Assembly (NCBI GenBank): GCA_040002595.1
Contig: JBDUED010000080.1
Coordinates: 1 to 10,176 of the forward strand
Reading direction: 5' to 3'
Source of the DNA: Dokdonella_A sp040002595
Lineage (GTDB): Bacteria; Pseudomonadota; Gammaproteobacteria; Xanthomonadales; Rhodanobacteraceae
Length of the DNA stretch: 10,176 nt
Shown one piece after another: positions 1 to 5,229 of this stretch (positions within the stretch are counted from its first letter, which is position 1; each line of letters starts with the position of its first letter). The position numbers and the translations under genes are program-made. The notes beneath the pieces were generated by a model. That model did no database searches. It had not been told where the DNA came from and saw only the letters and a list, made by a program, of their open reading frames with translations.

Positions 1-503
1 TCGAGCACGGCACCTTCATGGACGATGCCGACATGAAGTTGATGAAGGAACATGGCACTTGGTATGTACCGACCATCATCGCCGGAAAATACGTCGAGGA
101 AATGGCGCAAAAACCCGGGTATTACCCGGCGCAGATCGCGGCCAAGGCGAAGCAGGTCGGCCCGATCATCCAGCAGACTGCCGCCAAGGCGTACAAGGCC
201 GGAGTAAAGATCGCCTTCGGCACCGATGCGGCGGTTTATCCGCACGGCCAGAACGCGAAGGAGTTCGTCTACATGGTCGAAGCGGGCATGCCGCCCATGT
301 TCGTGCTGCAGGCGGCGACTACGCACGCGGCGGAACTGCTGAAGAAATCCAGGGATCTGGGCAGCATCGAAGCAGGCAAGTTTGCCGACGTGATCGCGGT
401 CGCCGGCAATCCGCTGGAGGATATCAAGCGCATGCAGACCGTCGGCTTCGTGATGAAGGATGGCGTGGTGTACAAACAGGATGGAAAACTCGTGGCGCAG
501 TAA
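1..503 (+). CDS. Metal-dependent amidohydrolase, imidazolonepropionase-like family (C-terminal part)
   Basis: The reading frame is open from the left edge (first full codon at 3) to TAA at 501-503, so the start lies outside the window. About 166 residues are visible of a family usually around 400-450 aa. It begins with EHGTFMDDAD, the end of the barrel strand whose His binds metal in this superfamily. It continues with KIAFGTDAAVYPHGQNAKEF, where the Asp of GTD (codon 225-227) is the conserved metal-binding or catalytic Asp. The tail (LGSIEAGKFADVIAV followed by GNPLEDI) is the typical closing beta-sandwich. The subgroup is the exported Xaa-Pro dipeptidase or imidazolonepropionase-like hydrolases. 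That is family knowledge; the substrate cannot be read from this fragment. A GC-rich hairpin follows 20 bases after the stop. The family call is firm, the substrate unknown. Confidence 0.93.
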   Translation, partial: EHGTFMDDADMKLMKEHGTWYVPTIIAGKYVEEMAQKPGYYPAQIAAKAKQVGPIIQQTAAKAYKAGVKIAFGTDAAVYPHGQNAKEFVYMVEAGMPPMFVLQAATTHAAELLKKSRDLGSIEAGKFADVIAVAGNPLEDIKRMQTVGFVMKDGVVYKQDGKLVAQ

Positions 504-522
504 TCCCGGTTAAGTCTGTAAT

Positions 523-539
523 GGGCGCGCCGGGCGCCC
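523..539 (+). terminator. GC-rich hairpin after the amidohydrolase (possible terminator)
   Basis: A perfect 6-bp stem (GGGCGC at 523-528 pairing with GCGCCC at 534-539) encloses a 5-base loop, 20 bases past the stop of the amidohydrolase. No T-run follows, so it is not a canonical intrinsic terminator. It may slow polymerase, stabilise the 3' end of the message, or simply reflect high GC. Confidence 0.3.
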
Positions 540-554
540 GCCACTTGGCGCGCT

Positions 555-624
555 GTGGGAGCGCCGGAAGGCGCGATGCTCTTCTTGCCCTGCCCACAAG
601 CATCGCGGCTTCCGCCGCTCCCAC
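555..624. repeat. Pair of inverted REP-like elements (GTGGGAGC type)
   Basis: Two 26-base copies lie head-to-head with 18 bases between them. The left copy is at 555-580 on the + strand and the right copy at 599-624 on the - strand. Each starts GTGGGAGCG and ends CGCGATGCT, with a 5-bp stem and GGAA loop inside (561-574 on +; 605-618 on -). Read in the same direction, the copies differ at only two positions, and those two pair with each other in the stem, so the hairpin is preserved. The arrangement matches the paired REPs of Pseudomonas and xanthomonads, which are multiplied by RAYT-type transposases (family knowledge). The whole 70-base unit could also fold as one long hairpin. It sits between two co-directional genes, as REPs usually do. 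Confidence 0.85.
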
Positions 625-657
625 GAAAACTGGGTGTGCCTTGCGCCCGCAGCCTAC

Positions 658-666
658 TGGCACAAT
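658..666 (+). promoter_or_regulatory. Candidate extended -10 promoter of the thioredoxin gene
   Basis: TGG followed by CACAAT (661-666) fits the extended -10 layout TGnTATAAT with four of six hexamer matches. It would start transcription near 673, about 24 bases before the ATG. No convincing -35 is seen at normal spacing; TTGCGC at 641-646 is 14 bases away, which is too close. Weak but well placed. Confidence 0.35.
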
Positions 667-696
667 CTGTGTTTGATCAGATTCCGGAGTTCCGTC

Positions 697-1584
697 ATGT
701 CTGTTCTTCCCACGCCCGCGGTTCCGCCCTCGTCCCTTGTTTTTGATGCCACCGAAGCGAATTTCCAGGCCGATGTGCTGGATGCTTCGTTCGAGCAGAC
801 AGTCCTGGTCGACCTGTGGGCAACCTGGTGCGAGCCGTGCAAGGCGCTCGGGCCGCTGCTCGAAAAAATCGTCGCCGACTATCACGGCGCGGTACGCTTG
901 GCGAAAATCGATTGCGACAAGCAACAAGCACTGGCCGCATCGTTTGGCGTGCGCAGCATCCCGACTGTGGTTCTGATCCGCGACGGCCAGCTCGTCGACG
1001 CCTTCACCGGCGCCTTGCCGGAAAGCGGTATTCGCGAATTCCTCTCGCGTCATGTGCAGCCGAACACCGCCCCGATCGAGGACGATCTCGCCGCGCCGCC
1101 CGCGATAGTGGAAACGCCGGAGCAGGTGCTTGCGCGCATCCAGCAGGAAATTGCCGCACAACCGGGAAAGGCCGAACTCAAGCTCGATCTGGCACTGGCG
1201 CAAATGAAGGTAGGCAATGCAACAGCCGCCGAAGCGGAACTGGATGCGCTGCCCGCGAATCTCGCCGCCGACGATCGCGCCAAGCGCCTGCGCTGCCAGC
1301 TCGATTTTGCGCAATCACTGAACGATGCGCCGCCGGCGCCGCAATTGCTCGCCCGCATCGCAGCGGATCCAAACGATCTGGCCGCGCGCGACTTGCTCGG
1401 CGTGCGCCTGCTGGTGCAAGGCGACGCGCCCGGCGCGCTTGAACAGTTCATGGCGATCCTGCAAACCGATCGCGGCTGGAACGAGGGTCAGGCGAAAAAG
1501 CGCCTGATCGCCGCGTTCGCCGTGATTGACGACGCCGAACTGGTGGGCACGTACCGACGAAAGATGTCCTCGCTGCTGTTTTAA
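697..1584 (+). CDS. cnoX: CnoX/YbbN-type thioredoxin with TPR-like C-terminal domain
   Basis: The product is 295 aa. Residues about 15-120 form a thioredoxin domain with the active site WCEPCK (Cys45 and Cys48) and the cis-proline in SIPT (Pro89). The rest, about 125-295, is a helical TPR-like region (TPR_20 style), with stretches such as LDLALAQMKVGNATAAEAEL. This two-part layout and length (about 285-300 aa) match CnoX/YbbN. In that family the protein acts as a cytoplasmic holdase and redox co-chaperone that protects unfolded proteins under oxidative stress and hands them to DnaK or GroEL. Both cysteines are present, so genuine thioredoxin activity is possible, unlike E. coli CnoX. The usual Gly between the cysteines is replaced by Glu-Pro. 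The ATG at 697 has GGAG at 686-689, 7 bases upstream. An upstream in-frame start at 634 would add non-conserved residues and has no such site. Confidence 0.9.
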   Translation: MSVLPTPAVPPSSLVFDATEANFQADVLDASFEQTVLVDLWATWCEPCKALGPLLEKIVADYHGAVRLAKIDCDKQQALAASFGVRSIPTVVLIRDGQLVDAFTGALPESGIREFLSRHVQPNTAPIEDDLAAPPAIVETPEQVLARIQQEIAAQPGKAELKLDLALAQMKVGNATAAEAELDALPANLAADDRAKRLRCQLDFAQSLNDAPPAPQLLARIAADPNDLAARDLLGVRLLVQGDAPGALEQFMAILQTDRGWNEGQAKKRLIAAFAVIDDAELVGTYRRKMSSLLF

Positions 1585-1697
1585 GCGACTTGCATGCAGC
1601 GCCGGCAAGTGGAGGTGGCCGCTGTCGAAAAGTGATAGACCACTTGCGGTGATTCCCGGCACTTCATCGCCCTGCGTTTTCCTGCTTCACTCACCGA
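1585..1697. other. Intergenic stretch with competing inverted repeats
   Basis: ACTTGC at 1588-1593 can pair with GCAAGT at 1605-1610. GCAAGTGG at 1605-1612 can instead pair with CCACTTGC at 1640-1647 (8 bp, 27-base loop). The two pairings share the middle segment, so they exclude each other. No T-run follows either one. It lies between the thioredoxin stop and the next promoter; no gene is seen here. Confidence 0.35.
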
Positions 1698-1726
1698 TTG
1701 ACACTCCCATCGGTCCGCGTTGTACT
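1698..1726 (+). promoter_or_regulatory. Sigma70-like promoter of the beta-helix protein gene
   Basis: A perfect -35 (TTGACA, 1698-1703), exactly 17 bases of spacer, then TGTACT at 1721-1726 (four of six matches to TATAAT). Predicted transcription start is near 1733, which gives a leader of about 37 bases before the ATG at 1770. This also argues against the in-frame TTG at 1698 as a start, because it lies inside the -35. Best promoter seen on the + strand of the window. Confidence 0.6.
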
Positions 1727-1730
1727 GCAC

Positions 1731-1743
1731 GCGCGAAACGCGC
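1731..1743 (+). promoter_or_regulatory. Small hairpin at the 5' end of the beta-helix gene leader
   Basis: GCGCG (1731-1735), AAA, CGCGC (1739-1743) make a perfect 5-bp stem with a 3-base loop, right where transcription from the 1698-1726 promoter would begin. A hairpin at the extreme 5' end could protect the message from 5' decay. It is small, so chance is possible. Confidence 0.3.
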
Positions 1744-1769
1744 TGTCGTCCGGTATTACGGGAACGTCC

Positions 1770-3296
1770 ATGCATCCGCGATTCATTCAGCGTCACGTTC
1801 TTCGAGTGCGCCCGTTGGCGGCTTGCCTCGCCGCCGCATTGGCATTGGGTGTGTCGACCGCCTCGATCGCGGCACCGCTACCGTATGCGCTGCCTTGGGC
1901 GGGACGTCCGACCTTCATTGGCGGCCAACCGTCATCGGCATCGGCGATTGGGCAACGGCAAACAGCGAGCCACGCGGCTCTGGCCTTGGATTTCGCGCGT
2001 CGCCCTGCGGCGGCCACCATCGTCGTCACCAATTGCGGCGATTACGGCAGCGGCACTTTACGCGCGGCGTTCGGCGTGGCTGTCGATGGCGATACGATCG
2101 ATCTCAGCGCGCTGACTTGCAGCACGATCTCGCTGGGGGATGGCGAACTGTATACGGCGGTGAACAATCTCACCTTGAACGGACCGGCTGCCGGCACGTT
2201 GAGTATCCGCAGCAGCTACGGCGATCGCGTATTCGAGCATGGCGGCATTGGCACGCTGACCCTCAAGAACCTCACCATTGTCGGCTATGGCGAGAATGAC
2301 GGGTTCTATGACGGACCCGATCCTTCCGCCGGCGGCTGCATCTATTCCGCGGGCAACGTGGGTGTGTACGACTCCGTCGTCACCGGCTGCAACCTCTGGC
2401 CGTTCTTCGACTCAGGCAAGGTCGCACGCGGCGGAGCCATTTTCGCGCGCGGCAACGTCAGCGTGAAGTACAGCACCATCAGCAACAACTATTTGCGCGG
2501 CAACAATGCACATGCGTACGGTGGCGGCGTCTTTGCGCTGGGCAATTTGAACACCAAGTACGCCACGATCAGCGGCAACCAGGTTTTCGGTGCTTGCTGC
2601 GGGGTCAACTCGGGCCGAGGCGGCGGCGCCGTTGTCGGCGGCAACGCCACGCTACGCAACACGACCATTGCCGACAATCAGGCGGACATCACCGGCGGCA
2701 TCGAACTTTTCGGCTTCAATAGCGGCAACGCCTCGATCATCAACAGCACGATCTCGGGAAACACTGCGACGATCGTCGGCGGAATCCTGACGCATGCTCC
2801 GCTGACGCTGCAAAACAGTACGATCGCTTTCAACCGGTCCAGCACCCGGACCTTCTATTCCGCCAGTTACGACGCCGGCTTGCATATCGCCGGCGTTGCT
2901 ACGCAACTGCAAAGCTCGATCATCGCCAACAACACGGTCGCCGGCGTGACCCATGACCTTTCGAAATACGGCTCTGGCGCAGACGCGACCAGTGGCGCCA
3001 ACTGCCTGATCACAGCCTCGGACGTCGTGCCGCCTGCAGGAACGATCTTCACCGATCCCCTGCTTTATCCGCTTGCGAACAACGGCGGGCTCACGCGGAC
3101 GCATGCGCTGGCCGTCGGAAGCCCGGCCATCAATGCGGGCAACAACAACGGCAACGGCGGCGCTGGCTATAGCTACGATCAGCGTGGACCGGGCTTCGCA
3201 CGGGTCATCGGCGCCAACGCCGATATTGGTGCGTTCGAAAAACAAAACGCGCTCGACGGCGATGTCATCTTCGTCAACGGCTTTGATCCGCCCTGA
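1770..3296 (+). CDS. Secreted right-handed beta-helix protein, choice-of-anchor Q type
   Basis: The product is 508 aa. Residues 1-34 are a Sec signal peptide: basic N-terminus, the hydrophobic run LAACLAAALALGV, and a likely cut after SIA. From about residue 83 (TIVVTNCGDYGSGTLRAAF) it has the opening typical of CSLREA/beta-helix proteins. It then has repeated turns of the form GG.(hydrophobic)..(S/T)TI(S/A).N, for example YSTISNN, YATISGN, NTTIADN and NSTISGN. These are the stacked rungs of a parallel beta-helix. The end matches the choice-of-anchor Q domain: LANNGGLTRTHAL, GSPAINAGN (from about 450) and ADIGAFE (ending at 490). After that comes a short tail, GDVIFVNGFDPP (497-508). It is probably exported or surface-associated; no catalytic residues can be assigned. 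The ATG at 1770 is chosen for the signal peptide, the GGGA at 1760-1763 and the promoter position. Confidence 0.88.
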   Translation: MHPRFIQRHVLRVRPLAACLAAALALGVSTASIAAPLPYALPWAGRPTFIGGQPSSASAIGQRQTASHAALALDFARRPAAATIVVTNCGDYGSGTLRAAFGVAVDGDTIDLSALTCSTISLGDGELYTAVNNLTLNGPAAGTLSIRSSYGDRVFEHGGIGTLTLKNLTIVGYGENDGFYDGPDPSAGGCIYSAGNVGVYDSVVTGCNLWPFFDSGKVARGGAIFARGNVSVKYSTISNNYLRGNNAHAYGGGVFALGNLNTKYATISGNQVFGACCGVNSGRGGGAVVGGNATLRNTTIADNQADITGGIELFGFNSGNASIINSTISGNTATIVGGILTHAPLTLQNSTIAFNRSSTRTFYSASYDAGLHIAGVATQLQSSIIANNTVAGVTHDLSKYGSGADATSGANCLITASDVVPPAGTIFTDPLLYPLANNGGLTRTHALAVGSPAINAGNNNGNGGAGYSYDQRGPGFARVIGANADIGAFEKQNALDGDVIFVNGFDPP

Positions 3297-3337
3297 CGTC
3301 CCCGCGCCACGGCGTTCCCAAGCAGGAAGCATCTCGC

Positions 3338-3901
3338 TTGATCACCGACAACGATGTTGCACCTTTGTCGCAAAGCAGCCCGCCCAGACACGGCTTCGAG
3401 TTCATCATCGCCTCGCCCGCGGTCGCAGCAGACGACGCGGAAGCAATCCGTGTGTTCTGGCGTCGCGAAGGCGCGCTGACCGACGACGCGCAGATGAATC
3501 AGCGGCTCACTCAAGTCATCATGCACGCGCGCACGCTTACAGGCGAAGTCGCCGGCGTATGCACGGCAACACCGGTAACGTCGCCTCGGCTGATGCAGCC
3601 GATGTACTACTGGCGCACCTTCATCGGTCGCCAATGGCGCTCCAGCCAGCTCGTCATGGCGATGCTTAAGAAATCCTGCGTGCACTTGGAGAAAATCGCG
3701 CGAGCGAGCGATTTTCCGTGCATCGGCGTCTTGCTGGAACTGGAGAACGACCGCTTCCGCGAGCGCGGCCGCGTAGCCGCGTGGTGGAATCCACCCTTCG
3801 TCTATATCGGGCGCAGCGCACGGGGTCTGGATTTGCGCGTGCTGTATTTCCGCGGCGCACGATTGAAGTCGGCGGCATCGATCCCTGACCCGCCCATGTG
3901 A
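3338..3901 (+). CDS. Uncharacterised protein, possible GNAT-like fold
   Basis: The product is 187 aa, with no signal peptide or membrane segment. I do not recognise a named family. The order of elements resembles a GNAT acyltransferase: an N-terminal strand (FEFIIASPAVA, 20-30), a helix (DDAEAIRVFWRREGAL), a strand GEVAGVCTATPV (69-80), then YWRTFIGRQWRSSQLVMAML (91-110). The last segment sits where GNATs have the acetyl-CoA loop and following helix, but the canonical R/Q-x-x-G-x-G/A is not clear, so acyltransferase activity is unproven. A strand (IGVLLELEN) and a C-terminal part rich in Arg and aromatics follow. The start is TTG at 3338 with AGGAAG at 3324-3329, 8 bases upstream; no ATG lies near. 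It begins 41 bases after the beta-helix gene, so co-transcription is plausible. The next gene follows 57 bases on. Confidence 0.75.
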   Translation: MITDNDVAPLSQSSPPRHGFEFIIASPAVAADDAEAIRVFWRREGALTDDAQMNQRLTQVIMHARTLTGEVAGVCTATPVTSPRLMQPMYYWRTFIGRQWRSSQLVMAMLKKSCVHLEKIARASDFPCIGVLLELENDRFRERGRVAAWWNPPFVYIGRSARGLDLRVLYFRGARLKSAASIPDPPM

Positions 3902-3958
3902 TTGGTACGGCGCGGCAGAGGGCACGCGCAGCGCTCCGTTCGTGGCACGATACGCCGC

Positions 3959-5146
3959 ATGAACCCAACCGTTTCTCCCGATCCCGAGCTTGTTGCACCC
4001 GCCATCGGTGCGCCTGCGGATGCCGAGAAGGCGTCCATCACCGAGGTGCTCGGCAGCGTCCACACCAGCAACTTCCCCGACCTGCTGCGCCAGCTTGGCG
4101 GTTGCTTGCTGGTCAGTACCTATCAGGCGGGCAAGCTCGTCATCCTGCGGCCCGATGGCGCCAGCATCAACACGCATTTCCGTTCATTCAACCGGCCGAT
4201 GGGCATGGCCGCCGATGGCGAGCGGCTCGCCCTTGGCGCGCATATCGAGATCGCGGAATTTCGCAATATGCCGGCCGTCGCTCGCCGCCTGCACGATCCG
4301 CCGCGGCACGATGCGGTGTACATGGCGCGACGCGGTCATATCACGGGCGCAATCGATATCCACGAGATGGCGTGGGACAAGCACGGCGATTTGTGGTTCG
4401 TGAACACGCTGTTTTCGTGCCTGTGTACGCTGGATACGAAATCAAGTTTCGTCCCGCGCTGGCGTCCGCCCTGCGTCACCCACTACGCACCGGAGGACCG
4501 CTGTCACTTGAATGGTCTGGCGATGCGCGACGGCAAACCGCGTTACCTGACCGCGCTTGGCGAATCCAACGCACCGCAAGGGTGGCGTGAAAACAAGCGC
4601 GATGGCGGCGTGCTGTACGACATGGCGACCAACAAGGTCATCGCACGCGGTTTGTCGATGCCGCATTCGCCACGCTGGTACGACGACCGCCTGTGGGTGC
4701 TCGAATCGGGCCGTGGGGCGCTGGTCACGATCGATCCGAAAACCGGCGCCAAGACCGATGTCGCGCGGGTGCCCGGTTTTGCGCGCGGACTCGATTTCAT
4801 GGGACCGGTCGCCTTCATCGGTCTTTCGCAACTTCGCGAGACCAATGCATTCACCGACATCGAGATTACCGAGGCCAATGCGGATCGCCAGAGCGGCGTG
4901 TGGGCCGTGCACATTGGCACCGGCAACACCATCGCTCTGCTGAAGTTCACCGGCGGCGTGCAGGAAATCTTTGCGGTGCAGGGGCTCCCCGGCGTGCTGT
5001 TTCCGGAAATCATCCACGAGGGCGACTTGCTCGCTTCCGCCTATGCGTTGCCTGAGGAAGCGTTGCGCGAAGTGGCTTTCACGCCAGCGCCGGCGAACCC
5101 AGCCAACGATGCCGCAATCGCCGGCCGCGACGAGAGCGTCGATTAG
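3959..5146 (+). CDS. TIGR03032 family protein (DUF4915-like)
   Basis: The product is 395 aa and matches the TIGR03032 family by its signature stretches: SVHTSNFPDLLRQLGGCLLV (from residue 34) followed by STYQAGKLV, FNRPMGMA, DIHEMAWD followed by LWFVNTLFSCL, HLNGLAMRDGKPRYLTALGE (from 183), MPHSPRW (from 234) with LWVLESGRG, and VLFPEIIHEG near the end. The repeating pattern of strands with LW.(L/V/N) suggests a beta-propeller-like fold, which is inference. The biochemical role is not known to me. No signal peptide is visible, so it is probably cytoplasmic. The chosen ATG has no clear ribosome-binding site. The frame extends back to TTG at 3902, directly after the stop of the previous gene, but the extra 19 residues (Arg-rich) look like non-coding extension. 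Residues after about 375 are a low-complexity, Ala-rich tail. Confidence 0.88.
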   Translation: MNPTVSPDPELVAPAIGAPADAEKASITEVLGSVHTSNFPDLLRQLGGCLLVSTYQAGKLVILRPDGASINTHFRSFNRPMGMAADGERLALGAHIEIAEFRNMPAVARRLHDPPRHDAVYMARRGHITGAIDIHEMAWDKHGDLWFVNTLFSCLCTLDTKSSFVPRWRPPCVTHYAPEDRCHLNGLAMRDGKPRYLTALGESNAPQGWRENKRDGGVLYDMATNKVIARGLSMPHSPRWYDDRLWVLESGRGALVTIDPKTGAKTDVARVPGFARGLDFMGPVAFIGLSQLRETNAFTDIEITEANADRQSGVWAVHIGTGNTIALLKFTGGVQEIFAVQGLPGVLFPEIIHEGDLLASAYALPEEALREVAFTPAPANPANDAAIAGRDESVD

Positions 5147-5199
5147 CTGAACAACGCCTTCGAGCCTAGGCCACAATCACACGGACGCATGCGCCTGGT

Positions 5200-5205
5200 T
5201 AGAAT
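5200..5205 (+). promoter_or_regulatory. Candidate -10 box upstream of the kinase gene
   Basis: TAGAAT matches five of six bases of TATAAT and lies 25 bases before the kinase ATG. Transcription would start near 5212, leaving a leader of under 20 bases. No good -35 is found 16-18 bases upstream, so activator dependence or a weak promoter is possible. Confidence 0.4.
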
Positions 5206-5229
5206 ACGCGCGCGTTTCGGCTGCCTGTC

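Noticed and set aside
424..1314. 296-residue open frame on the - strand
   Set aside because: It lies antisense to the thioredoxin gene and the REP region, with no recognisable motif. Long antisense frames are expected at this GC content.
2440..2860. Repeated GGCGGC and ACGATCAGC-like stretches as a DNA repeat array
   Set aside because: They encode the rungs of the beta-helix (GG...STISxN) and vary as protein repeats do; there is no separate DNA-level array or CRISPR.
3902..3958. TTG at 3902 as start of the TIGR03032 protein, abutting the previous stop
   Set aside because: The added 19 residues are Arg-rich and unlike the family N-terminus, and no ribosome-binding site precedes the TTG. ATG at 3959 is the better choice, though it also lacks a clear site.
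3179..4177. 332-residue open frame on the - strand
   Set aside because: It spans parts of three + strand genes with clear protein signatures and shows no domain of its own.
4442..5176. 244-residue open frame on the - strand
   Set aside because: It is antisense to the TIGR03032 gene, His/Arg-rich and without motifs; a shadow frame.
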